From contig NZ_OY776223.1 of the NCBI RefSeq assembly GCF_963675395.1, positions 620,001-684,000 on the forward strand: a stretch of 64,000 nt of DNA. The letters run 5' to 3'. The notes beneath the pieces were generated by a model that was given only the letters and a program-made list of their open reading frames with translations, was not told the DNA's origin and ran no database searches. A program made the translations under genes and the position numbers. Below are positions 54,612-62,941 of this stretch, piece after piece. Source of the DNA: an uncultured Vibrio sp. GTDB taxonomy: Bacteria; Pseudomonadota; Gammaproteobacteria; Enterobacterales; Vibrionaceae. The first letter of the stretch is position 1; each line of letters opens with the position of its first letter.

Positions 54612-55523
54612 TCATTGACCAACCAAAATAGCCGTACGATTCACTATCGAATCAATGAAAAGTGTCGCCGCCAACAGATCAGCAGCGCCTCCCGGAGATG
54701 CATTGATAGCAACCATATCTTTGTTTAGTTTGATGAGCTTGTTGAAGCCCAACTCTGTCGAAGCGCCACCAGCCAAAATGATGTCATGCGCTCCATGTTG
54801 CATCAGCGTTAGCCCTCGTATGCCAGCTCTCGATAACACGCAGGTATCGGTAAGGTTAGCCATCAACGCCACTAACGCATCTAGTTGAGCATGGGGTTCA
54901 GAGTTTGAATGCTGTCTGCTGGAGATAAGAGCCGGAAGCGCAATGTCGACAATGGCAGGAAACCCGTTCTGAGCTTGCTCTCGAGCGCCATTGATTTGGT
55001 ATTGGCGAGTCGCTTTAAGACCTTTGCTCCACGTCTGCTTAGCAAATTGATCCGGCAAACATGCAATGCGACCTGCCAGTGCACATAAATCATTTGGTGT
55101 TGCATTGTCAGGCTGCATTCCAGCAGAGGTGGCCAGTAAACCCAGCGCCCAAATCGCACCGCGATGCGTGTTCACATTATTTGTCACCTTCATCATTTGC
55201 GACTCGGCGTCTCGACCAATACGACCAATGCTCTCTCGCAGAGCAAGTAAAGAATCCTTCGATTGATGAGGTTGATACCTGTGCCCTTCCGCGGCCATTT
55301 GCGCAAAATAAGACGCGAGACAGTTGGCTGAACGCACCATCAACTCGACCGTCAAGTCTCTGTGTGATCCGGTATTCCATTGATCAACCAATCCAGGTTT
55401 TGGCGATAACATAACTTCTGCGACTAATGCGTCACGGGCTAATAAACCTATCTGATTTGCCAACGGAGAAATCGTTGTGTATTCCTGCCAATTTGGGCGG
55501 ACTTGCTGGGCAATCTGTGACAT
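54612..55523 (-). CDS. mdcB: Triphosphoribosyl-dephospho-CoA synthase
   Basis: Makes the 2'-(5''-triphosphoribosyl)-3'-dephospho-CoA precursor of the malonate decarboxylase prosthetic group. It is a CitG/MdcB family protein of 303 residues with LSPKPGLVDQWNTGSHRDL at about 40-60 and a glycine-rich C-terminal segment ASPGGAADLLAATLF. It lies between mdcA and mdcCD. Confidence 0.9.
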   Translation of the reverse strand: MSQIAQQVRPNWQEYTTISPLANQIGLLARDALVAEVMLSPKPGLVDQWNTGSHRDLTVELMVRSANCLASYFAQMAAEGHRYQPHQSKDSLLALRESIGRIGRDAESQMMKVTNNVNTHRGAIWALGLLATSAGMQPDNATPNDLCALAGRIACLPDQFAKQTWSKGLKATRQYQINGAREQAQNGFPAIVDIALPALISSRQHSNSEPHAQLDALVALMANLTDTCVLSRAGIRGLTLMQHGAHDIILAGGASTELGFNKLIKLNKDMVAINASPGGAADLLAATLFIDSIVNRTAILVGQ

Positions 55524-55608
55524 TAACGTTCCCTCTAACTAGCTGCCTACTAACGCGCTGCTATAACGACTAAGCGACCTAAAACTAAGTGATGGTTGTA
55601 TAATCGGC

Positions 55609-57261
55609 CTACCAACTGCGGAATTTCGCAGGCGGCTCATACAAACCTTCAGACCACTTAACCAGCTCATTCATATTTTTCGCGGCTAGTAAGTCCCGAG
55701 TCGCTTCAGAGCGTTTTATTCCTAAGTCCTGAGGGGTTGCAACCTTACCTTCCGCTCGTAGTTTATCTCTCTGGCTTTTCGTCACGGTCTGCCCTAAGTG
55801 GGTAACGCCAGCAACTGCGGCAATCATCTGTTTGCGCTCTTCTAAGTCTCGCGCCATGTACAGGTACGCGATGCCTTCTTCGGTCAGTACGTGAGTCACG
55901 TCATCGCCATAAATCATCACCGGGGCAATGGGCATATTGCTGTGCTGGCCCACATCCACGGCATCAAGCTTGTCGACAAAAGTTGGCTTTTCTCCGCTTT
56001 GGAATGTCTCAACCATTTGCACCACCAGCTTTTTGCCTTTAAGGATGTCTTTGTCGTGATCGGTGATGAGATCCATCCAGGCATCACTGGCGTGTCGGCG
56101 TCCTCGTGGATCGTGTCCCATGTTTGGTGCGCCACCAAAACCGGACAATCGGCCATGCGTTACGGTAGAAGAGTTACCTTCCGCATCCATTTGTAACGTA
56201 GCGCCTATAAACATATCCGCCGCGAACTGACCCGCCATCTGACACATGGTTCGGTTCGAGCGCATAGAACCATCCGAACCGGTAAAGAACACATCTGGTC
56301 GATGACGCGCGTACTCTTCCATGCCCAATTCGCCACCAAACGAGTGAACACTTTCGACCCAACCTGACTCGATCGCAGGTATCAATGTTGGGTGTGGATT
56401 GAGTGTCCAGTGCTGGCAGATCTTACCTTTCAGCCCCAGTTTTTCGCCGTAGGTTGGCAGCAGTAATTCGATCGCGGCGGTATTGAATCCAATACCGTGG
56501 TTTAAGGTTTGCACTTTATGCTTGGCATAAATCCCTTTGATCGCCATCATCGCCATTAAAATGTGGGTGTCTTTGATCAGGCGAGGATCACGAGTAAATA
56601 GCGGTTCGATAAAGAAGTCTTTGTCCGCTTCAACCACGAAGTCGACCCAATCGCCCGGAATATCAACACGTGGTAAGTCATCAACCGTGTCGACAATTTT
56701 GTTCACTTGCGCAATAACGATGCCATCTTTAAACGCAGGCGCTTCGACCAATGCAGGCGTATCTTCCGTTGATGGGCCGGTATATAAGTTGCCTTTTCGG
56801 TCCGCGGTATACCCTGCAACAAGGGCAACATTAGGAATCAAATCACAATACAGACGCGAGTAGAGTTCGATATAGGTATGTACAGCACCAACCTCTAATA
56901 TTCCGTCGGCAAGCATCTGAGATATACGGACACTCTGTTTACCTGCAAAAGCGAAGTCCAGCTTTTTGGCAATCCCCATTTCAAAAATATTCATATGCTC
57001 GGGTAAGCTGACACTTGGCATGATCATATGCAGGTTGTTAACAACATCGGGATTCACTTTTTCCAGGCTGCGGGCTAAAAAATCCGCCTGCTTTTGGTTA
57101 TTGCCTTCGAGAATAACTCGATCACCGGGTTGGATAATTTTTTCCATCACTTCAACAATACTTTCGGTTGGAATCACCTTTCCTCCCGTTATTGAATGAA
57201 CTGATTTAATTCGCTCCTTCTTTAAGGTGCGTTTAATATCCCACTTCTTCTTTTCCGTCAT
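55609..57261 (-). CDS. mdcA: Malonate decarboxylase alpha subunit (acetyl-ACP:malonate ACP transferase)
   Basis: A 550-residue CoA-transferase-like subunit that exchanges the acetyl group on the carrier for malonate. Typical segments are ILEGNNQKQADFLARSLEKV, HGRLSGFGGAPNMGHDPRGRRHASDAW and the C-terminal EGLYEPPAKFRSW. The first gene of the operon, divergent from mdcR. The 233-bp gap holds a near-perfect LysR-type dyad. Confidence 0.95.
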   Translation of the reverse strand: MTEKKKWDIKRTLKKERIKSVHSITGGKVIPTESIVEVMEKIIQPGDRVILEGNNQKQADFLARSLEKVNPDVVNNLHMIMPSVSLPEHMNIFEMGIAKKLDFAFAGKQSVRISQMLADGILEVGAVHTYIELYSRLYCDLIPNVALVAGYTADRKGNLYTGPSTEDTPALVEAPAFKDGIVIAQVNKIVDTVDDLPRVDIPGDWVDFVVEADKDFFIEPLFTRDPRLIKDTHILMAMMAIKGIYAKHKVQTLNHGIGFNTAAIELLLPTYGEKLGLKGKICQHWTLNPHPTLIPAIESGWVESVHSFGGELGMEEYARHRPDVFFTGSDGSMRSNRTMCQMAGQFAADMFIGATLQMDAEGNSSTVTHGRLSGFGGAPNMGHDPRGRRHASDAWMDLITDHDKDILKGKKLVVQMVETFQSGEKPTFVDKLDAVDVGQHSNMPIAPVMIYGDDVTHVLTEEGIAYLYMARDLEERKQMIAAVAGVTHLGQTVTKSQRDKLRAEGKVATPQDLGIKRSEATRDLLAAKNMNELVKWSEGLYEPPAKFRSW

Positions 57262-57431
57262 AAAAGTGCCTCACGAACTATTTCAATCACGCTGTTATTT
57301 TCTAACTTGAAAATAACCCGCTATTCCATGGCATTGTTTTCCTTGAACTAATGTCAGTGACAACGCTCTGAATTTCTCCATACCTTCAAACTACTCGCGA
57401 ATGAGATCACATTCAATTAACTGACTAGCAA

Positions 57432-57456
57432 CACTATTAACCCCAAGTTAACAGTG
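57432..57456. promoter_or_regulatory. Candidate MdcR (LysR-type) operator
   Basis: CACTATTAAC (57432-57441) and GTTAACAGTG (57447-57456) are 9-of-10 complementary across a 5-bp spacer. This gives the T-N11-A type dyad typical of LysR regulators in the divergent mdcA/mdcR region, about 40 bp before mdcR. Confidence 0.55.
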
Positions 57457-57494
57457 CTATGGTGATGATATGATTGGAAAGGATTCACACAAAC

Positions 57495-58415
57495 ATGATT
57501 AATGATGGCGTTACATTAAAGAAGATCATGATTTTTCATGAATTTATGAAAAATAGCAGTATGAAAGAGGCCGCGGAAAATTTAGATATCAGTGTAGTGA
57601 GTGTGCATAAAGCACTACACTCTCTGGAAGAAGCCATTGAGTGCCCGCTTTTCGAGACTCAGGGACGTTCCCTGCACCCATTGAAAAGTGCAGAAAGCTT
57701 GTATACGTATTCAGCAAAGCTGCTAACTGAACTGGATTCCGCCATCAAAGATGCCAAAGATCAGCTGGGGATTCAATCCGATAAACTGGCACTTGGCAGC
57801 TTATACTCGTTAACTTACGACCTTGTTCCGACTGTCGTTTCAGGGCTACAAAATCGAAGGCCCGAGCTTCAAGTTTCCATCACCCAGGGCTCGAATCAAA
57901 CCCTATTACAACGACTAGACAAAATGGAAATAGACGTTGCACTGATTGCGCAGCCACACCCTTCCACAAGCAGCACCTATACCGTAATGCCGATCTATCA
58001 AGATCATATGGTGATTGCGATATCCAACACTTCTCTGTTTGCCAACAGAACCAAGATAGCACTGGAAGAGCTTGCCAATGAAAAGCTCTTAACGCTTTCC
58101 CCTGGCTTTGCAACCTATGAGCACTGTATGGCGTGCTTCCAAAGGGACAACATTAAGCCTGTCATTGGGATGCAGGTGGAAGATATTTTTACCCTAATGA
58201 ACATGATTCAGTCTGGCGTGGGCTACTCGATCGTGCCCGCACGCCTTAAAGAACGATATCAGCCACATGTCGCGTTTGTTGATATCGATACCCTTCATCC
58301 TGAGCCCAAGCCTCAAACCGTCTCTCTGGTTTGCTTAAAAACAAAAGAGCGCGAAATTGGCATTCTGAGTTGTATCGCTGAGTGCCGCTTATATGCGCTC
58401 AAACATAAACGGTAG
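57495..58415 (+). CDS. mdcR: LysR-family regulator of malonate decarboxylase
   Basis: 306 residues from the ATG at 57495; a TTG seven codons upstream is less likely. The N-terminal HTH (MKEAAENLDISVVSVHKALHSLEEAIECPLFE) and the periplasmic-binding-protein-like effector domain are present. It is divergent from mdcA, as MdcR is from the mdc operon in other bacteria. The inducer is presumably malonate or a related compound. Confidence 0.85.
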   Translation: MINDGVTLKKIMIFHEFMKNSSMKEAAENLDISVVSVHKALHSLEEAIECPLFETQGRSLHPLKSAESLYTYSAKLLTELDSAIKDAKDQLGIQSDKLALGSLYSLTYDLVPTVVSGLQNRRPELQVSITQGSNQTLLQRLDKMEIDVALIAQPHPSTSSTYTVMPIYQDHMVIAISNTSLFANRTKIALEELANEKLLTLSPGFATYEHCMACFQRDNIKPVIGMQVEDIFTLMNMIQSGVGYSIVPARLKERYQPHVAFVDIDTLHPEPKPQTVSLVCLKTKEREIGILSCIAECRLYALKHKR

Positions 58416-58491
58416 AGTAGAGAAAAGGCCCAAACCGCTTGCTTAACCACAAAGAGTAGGAGCCCATTTCGGTGACGAGCTTAAAGTGAGT

Positions 58492-58526
58492 AAATTCCTG
58501 ATGTCGCCTTGGCTCCTCGGAATGAT
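58492..58526. repeat. Small dispersed extragenic repeat, copy 2
   Basis: ATTCCTGATGTCGCCTTGG continuing to CTCCTCGGAATGATG. It is the relative of the element at 834-870, with about four differences in 33 bp, and lies between convergent mdcR and the diguanylate cyclase gene. Confidence 0.6.
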
Positions 58527-58551
58527 GCCAGAATGCCAATCGCAGCAATGG

Positions 58552-60138
58552 TTAGAGTGATAAATCATCAACGATAGTGCCATTTTTCCCTTCTCTTTTG
58601 ACTCGGTACATCATCTGATCAGCACGAATCAGCAACTGTTCAACGTCGTAACCTATATTTAAAGACGTACTTACACCAATGCTGGCGCCGACAGAAACGA
58701 AGAAATCATCATTGATTTCGATACATTCAGTAAACGCACTTTCTATGTCACTCAAAATAGAAGGCAGAACGGAAATATCCTCCAACGTAATCGCCACAAC
58801 GAACTCATCGCCACCCCAACGAGCGATGATGTCATTCGGGCGTAAGATACTTCTTAAGCGAGAGCTCAGTTCCTTCAAGACAATATCACCCGCCTCATGA
58901 CCATGCTCATCATTCACGACTTTGAAATCATTTAAATCCAGCCATATCATGACCAGATGCGCCCCACTTTCTTCCGCCGATAGGCACAATTCTCTAAATC
59001 GGACATCTCCACCACGTCGGTTGTAAATCCCCGTAAGTGCATCGTGCGTAGCATTGTAGACAAAGGCTTTTTCTTTGTGTGCTCGATCCGAAATATCGTA
59101 CACCACAAGTTCAACAAAGCGCTGTAAACTTTGCTTTTGCTCATGATCTACGCGGGAACATATCACTCTCAACCAAACATCTTCTTTGCGGTTTAAGCGG
59201 AAATCTCTAAACGCACTGGGGCTCTCCTCACGGACATCTTTTAACAGTGATTCAAACTCTTTCTTATCGTCAAAAAGATCAAGCAGTGCCACTTCATTCA
59301 TGTGTGGCTCGCCATACTGAAAGATCGCTTTAAATGACGGGTTTGCCAAATAAACCTGATTACTGTCATCTATCAACGCAATGCCAGCATGAGAATGCTC
59401 AAAAATGATCCTAAATTGACGCTCCAGTTTGAGAATTTGTTTATTTTTCGCCGCTTCACTACGATAAAAGTTAGAGATTCTGTTCATCAGACTGTGGGTG
59501 TTTTGAGCCAGAAAGCCAATTTCATCACTTGACGAAACTTGAATAACGTTCGCAGATAAAGGCCCATCAACCGGCGCGTGGCGGATTTGTTCTAACAACT
59601 GATTTAACGGACGAGAGACAAGTTGACGGAAGATCACGAACACACAAAGCAGGATCGTCACCACCAAAAAGGACTGCCAAATAACCAAAGAGATCCCTTT
59701 ATCACGAGCCTGCTGGTGAATGTAGGCTCGATTGAGAAAAACCTCTAATGTGCCGAGCTTTGCCCCACCAAACGGGGGCGTTAAAACTTCTTCGATATCG
59801 CTCTTATCTCGTGATATCTCACCACTAATCACAAGCGTGTCTTCATCGACACTAAAGCGTACACCTTTTATTTCAGGATTACCTACCAGGCTGGCAGTAA
59901 TATCTGATGCGAGATCGATATCCGACAAATACGCGGCCATGGATGCGTTATAGCGGATCATTGAGACCAACCGTTGCACACGCTCCTGAGCCAGTTGCTG
60001 AACTTCGCCATACGTATATTGGTAACTGATAAAACTGGTGATGGGGATAAAAATGATGGCAACAGCAAATATCAATGCCAACAATTTGAATCCTATCCGG
60101 CTATTGATCCACTGATAGAACGAAAACAACTTTGACAT
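58552..60138 (-). CDS. Membrane diguanylate cyclase (HAMP-PAS-GGDEF)
   Basis: About 528 residues from the ATG at 60138 (MSKLFSFYQWINSRIGFKLL); the longer frame overlaps the upstream gene further. Two membrane helices flank a periplasmic region of about 100 residues, followed by HAMP, a PAS domain (FRIIFEHSHAGIALIDDSNQVYLANPSF) and GGDEF. The active site is WGGDEFVV, and an RPND motif five residues upstream is the inhibitory I-site, so product inhibition is likely. It overlaps the 3' end of the PBP-like gene by 38 bp, which implies coupled expression. Confidence 0.88.
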   Translation of the reverse strand: MSKLFSFYQWINSRIGFKLLALIFAVAIIFIPITSFISYQYTYGEVQQLAQERVQRLVSMIRYNASMAAYLSDIDLASDITASLVGNPEIKGVRFSVDEDTLVISGEISRDKSDIEEVLTPPFGGAKLGTLEVFLNRAYIHQQARDKGISLVIWQSFLVVTILLCVFVIFRQLVSRPLNQLLEQIRHAPVDGPLSANVIQVSSSDEIGFLAQNTHSLMNRISNFYRSEAAKNKQILKLERQFRIIFEHSHAGIALIDDSNQVYLANPSFKAIFQYGEPHMNEVALLDLFDDKKEFESLLKDVREESPSAFRDFRLNRKEDVWLRVICSRVDHEQKQSLQRFVELVVYDISDRAHKEKAFVYNATHDALTGIYNRRGGDVRFRELCLSAEESGAHLVMIWLDLNDFKVVNDEHGHEAGDIVLKELSSRLRSILRPNDIIARWGGDEFVVAITLEDISVLPSILSDIESAFTECIEINDDFFVSVGASIGVSTSLNIGYDVEQLLIRADQMMYRVKREGKNGTIVDDLSL

Positions 60139-60553
60139 CGTTATTCGAATCCCCATAAGTGTCTTTGGGCACATAACCAATTGCGTTAGAATTATCAGCG
60201 ACAAGCTTGACGATATCATGCTCTCGGGGAACCTGCATTGGCGGTGTAGCTCGGCCACTAAACATCAGCCTTGCCCAATACGCATTGACTTCGCTTAAAG
60301 ACATATCCACCAACGAGTGATAAAACGCTTTGCGAACCAGAGATGCACTTGGCGCATCGAGTTTCACTACTGCTCCTCCACTAGGAAAGTAAGGAGAACG
60401 TCCCATAAAAAGATCGATCAATTGCTGTTTTGAGATGGTATTGAGTGGGTTGTCTCGATTCACAATGACAGCCAAATCCTGGCTCCATACGCGTATCGGC
60501 ATGCTGCATAACAGTATAAATAGTAGAACGAGAACTCTTTTCATTGGCGTCAA
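60101..60553 (-). CDS. Small periplasmic phosphate-binding-protein-like protein
   Basis: 150 residues with a signal peptide (MKRVLVLLFILLCSMPIRVWS). The mature part matches the first lobe of PstS/PBP-like proteins (VIVNRDNPLNTISKQQLIDLFMGRSPYFPSG and the AIGYV element in SNAIGYVPKDTYG). Only a short, single-lobe form is present, half the size of a full phosphate-binding protein. It lies between a barrel gene and a diguanylate cyclase; a sensing role is inferred. Confidence 0.8.
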   Translation of the reverse strand: MTPMKRVLVLLFILLCSMPIRVWSQDLAVIVNRDNPLNTISKQQLIDLFMGRSPYFPSGGAVVKLDAPSASLVRKAFYHSLVDMSLSEVNAYWARLMFSGRATPPMQVPREHDIVKLVADNSNAIGYVPKDTYGDSNNDVKVVFVLSVDQ

Positions 60554-61755
60554 AATATAAAGCTCACACCCAAGGTGAATACGTTTACTTGCTCGTCACC
60601 CATACTGTCGTTACCTTCCCATAACACAGATTTGCCCGCAGACACCCAGCTATGATCCCATTGTCCTTTTATGGCAACATTTGTCGCCACGTCCCAACGA
60701 ACGCCCAGTGAAACCGAACTTTGCTCAACATCACTTTCGCTCAGAGCAATCTGTAGGTAACGGCGAAGAGACTCAGGCAACTGAGCATTAGCCGATTCGG
60801 GATTATGAGTCGAGTGAGCGTGAGCAACTACCCCATATAACGCAATATTATCGAAACGTTTAACAACGCCAGTATAGGCAGCAAAAGAAGGCGCTATTGT
60901 GGCTAACTCGAGCTCCATATAAGAGGCTTCTGCCAACCATTTCCAAGTCGCATTTCGATACTCAAACCCAGTGGTAAAGTATTGAATCGGCGAGCGTTCA
61001 AGTGCGAACTGAGCCATGGTTTCAGGCATACCTGGCAAGTGAGAGCTTTCTGCAAGGAAGCTTCTCAAATCCACACCAGAACCATGGACAGACGCGAGCT
61101 CTGTCCGGGCGTATCCTGCTCGATAAGTGAAACCACCGTTTTCATAGTGAAGTGAAGCTCCGGTAAACGGAACCAGCTCGAACTCAGACTCACCAGTTTG
61201 ATATTTGAATGTACTGCCCGAACGGCCATAAAAAATCTTCGCAGAAAAGTGACCATTTTTAAGCGAACGGCGATACAGAATCTCAGCGCCATCATAATGA
61301 TAAAAAGGAATCGTACCGTAGAATTCAACTGGCGGGCGCACCCAGTCGTAGGCATAGCTGATATTTCCGACATCACCTATCAAAGTAAGATCACTGCCGA
61401 TTCTTCCAACACGCACATTCCATGTATTATTAAAGTCATAACTGACGTTTGCCCACGTTACGGCTTCATCCAGGCTATTGTTGACTCTGTCTTTACCGAC
61501 AACCTGAATCGAAGCTTTTAATGCATCCGTGAACTGAACGTCCGTTTGTAACCCGATAAGGGAATCTTGGCTTAAACTCAACTGCCTAGTTTTGCCCTCT
61601 TGCGTGATATCCCGACGAAAGCCCAATGTCTCTGAATCGGAATATGCGCCACTTAACGAACCAAAACCGCGAAACTCCACCATATCAGTACCAGAGTAGC
61701 TGATTGAAGGAACAACCAATGCCCCTAGCAACACTCCCCGTAACTGTAACGTCAT
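60550..61755 (-). CDS. Outer-membrane beta-barrel protein of the porin type
   Basis: 401 residues from the ATG at 61755 (MTLQLRGVLLGALVVPSISYSG); the ORF extends 14 codons upstream without ribosome-site support. A signal peptide is followed by alternating beta strands ending in a terminal aromatic F (VNVFTLGVSFIF), typical for BAM-inserted barrels. Overlaps the PBP-like gene by four bases. The transported substrate is unknown; the first gene of a three-gene unit. Confidence 0.8.
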   Translation of the reverse strand: MTLQLRGVLLGALVVPSISYSGTDMVEFRGFGSLSGAYSDSETLGFRRDITQEGKTRQLSLSQDSLIGLQTDVQFTDALKASIQVVGKDRVNNSLDEAVTWANVSYDFNNTWNVRVGRIGSDLTLIGDVGNISYAYDWVRPPVEFYGTIPFYHYDGAEILYRRSLKNGHFSAKIFYGRSGSTFKYQTGESEFELVPFTGASLHYENGGFTYRAGYARTELASVHGSGVDLRSFLAESSHLPGMPETMAQFALERSPIQYFTTGFEYRNATWKWLAEASYMELELATIAPSFAAYTGVVKRFDNIALYGVVAHAHSTHNPESANAQLPESLRRYLQIALSESDVEQSSVSLGVRWDVATNVAIKGQWDHSWVSAGKSVLWEGNDSMGDEQVNVFTLGVSFIF

Positions 61756-61962
61756 GGTTACTCCCTTACCCCAAAAGACTCGCTGCACAACCACCACCTG
61801 AGCTAAATAAGCAATCTCATCACTGATGGCTATGAAAAACCTCTAAATAGTACATTAGTTTGTAAAAATTTGAAGACAATCAATCTTATATATCAAGAAT
61901 ATTTATATAAGTCGTACAACAAGGGCATGAGATAAATCAATGGCAGGTTTTAAAACAATAAA

Positions 61963-61992
61963 GCCCCAGCCACAGGAGCTGGGGTTTTCCAA
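61963..61992. terminator. Intrinsic terminator next to the FN3 remnant
   Basis: AAAGCCCCAGC / GCTGGGGTTTT stem with an interior loop, and T-rich sequence on either side. It lies about 50 bp after the minus-strand stop codon of the decayed FN3 frame, so it was probably that gene's terminator. Confidence 0.8.
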
Positions 61993-62043
61993 GCGATCCT
62001 CATGGTAACGTATCAAAAAGACACGATGACCACATTCGAACAT

Positions 62044-62202
62044 TTATCCATTCCACCAGCTCAAGCAGTATCCGCATATGTGCCCGTTGGAATATAAGGA
62101 ATCACCTAGCTCGTTGTAGGCAACTACTTGATAATTAAGTGAGCTTTCAGGTTCTCACCCCGAGTCATTATACGTGGTGGCATTCACCCCAACGTCAGTC
62201 TA
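62044..62202 (-). pseudogene. Decayed C-terminal fragment with a fibronectin type III-like segment
   Basis: On the minus strand one frame reads VGVNATTYNDSG, then an in-frame TGA (62155-62157), then EPESSLNYQVVAYNELGDSLYSN and GHICGYCLSWWNG before a TAA stop at 62044. This is the spacing of the end of FN3 domains in secreted enzymes (VGANVTSYTDTG...YYYRVRAYNSAGNSAYSN pattern). A TAG at 62200 ends the frame on the 5' side and no start is visible; upstream frames suggest a frameshift. It is therefore the broken tail of an extracellular protein gene. Confidence 0.6.
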
Positions 62203-62374
62203 GGGCAGTTTTTAAAAGTGTTTTTGATTCTGGACTGTAGCCCCAAGACTTGAGGTAGACGAATATAGACGTGATTATCTAATTTTAGGATTCAGTAGCG
62301 ATTCAAGATTTAATACAGGAATTATTGGTAATATACTTCTAACGTTTTATATTATTTGCGTCTATAAAGTACTC

Positions 62375-62914
62375 ATGAAGCATCGACTGAACTTCTTACT
62401 ACATAATTGGTACACGAAGCGCCATCCAAGTTTCGAAGGTAACAACCTCTCGAATTCACTGTCCACAACGCATCTGAAATACTTAACAGAAAATATCTTA
62501 ATTCCCCTCGATGAACAATTCGGCTCAGTACAAATCACCTACGGTTTTACGAGCCATTCACTACTACTCCATATCCTTAAAAACAGCCCAGGAGATATGG
62601 CTCCGAACATTGACCAGCATGCATCCATGGAACTGAATAGCAAAGGAAATCGAATTTGCAAACGTGATGGAGCGGCGTGTGACTTTTTCGTTGAAGGGTA
62701 TCAAAACAATATGGATCAAGTCGCAAAGTACATTTGTAAAAACCTTGAATTCGACCGCCTCTATTTTTACGGTAAAGATAGACCGATTCACATCAGCGTT
62801 GGTCCTGAAAACACTCGCTATGCTTTAATTCGAGAAAAGCGCAGTGATGGACTTCGCGTAAACAAGAAAAGAGCGAAAGGTGGCGCCACACAGACCTTAT
62901 TCGATAACTTATAA
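62375..62914 (+). CDS. M15-peptidase-like (D-Ala-D-Ala carboxypeptidase fold) protein of a Dnd-associated locus
   Basis: 179 residues, cytoplasmic (no signal peptide). Residues H82, D103 and H139 (in DQHASM, GAACDFF and PIHISVG) have the order and context of the zinc ligands of M15 peptidases (SxHxxGxAxD...HxS), although the first motif carries an insertion. The fold assignment is by these motifs. The gene is 27 bp upstream of a DNA-phosphorothioation-associated methyltransferase in the same orientation, so it is probably part of that locus. The peptidase function is not demonstrated. Confidence 0.6.
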   Translation: MKHRLNFLLHNWYTKRHPSFEGNNLSNSLSTTHLKYLTENILIPLDEQFGSVQITYGFTSHSLLLHILKNSPGDMAPNIDQHASMELNSKGNRICKRDGAACDFFVEGYQNNMDQVAKYICKNLEFDRLYFYGKDRPIHISVGPENTRYALIREKRSDGLRVNKKRAKGGATQTLFDNL

Positions 62915-62941
62915 TCGAGAAAACATCGCAGAGGACTGGGA

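Larger units (their letters stand above)
61756..62374. other. Island-edge intergenic region
   Basis: About 620 bp separate the barrel gene from the M15-like gene. The left part (to about 61950) is AT-rich and should hold the barrel promoter. It then contains a terminator (61963-61992) and a decayed FN3-type coding remnant (62044-62202). The right 170 bp are AT-rich and should hold the promoter of the following gene; no tRNA or attachment-site repeat was recognised. Confidence 0.6.

Noticed and set aside
61756..62374. tRNA or attachment site at the island edge
   Set aside because: No cloverleaf-compatible sequence and no direct repeats were found by eye; the complementary boundary lies outside the window.
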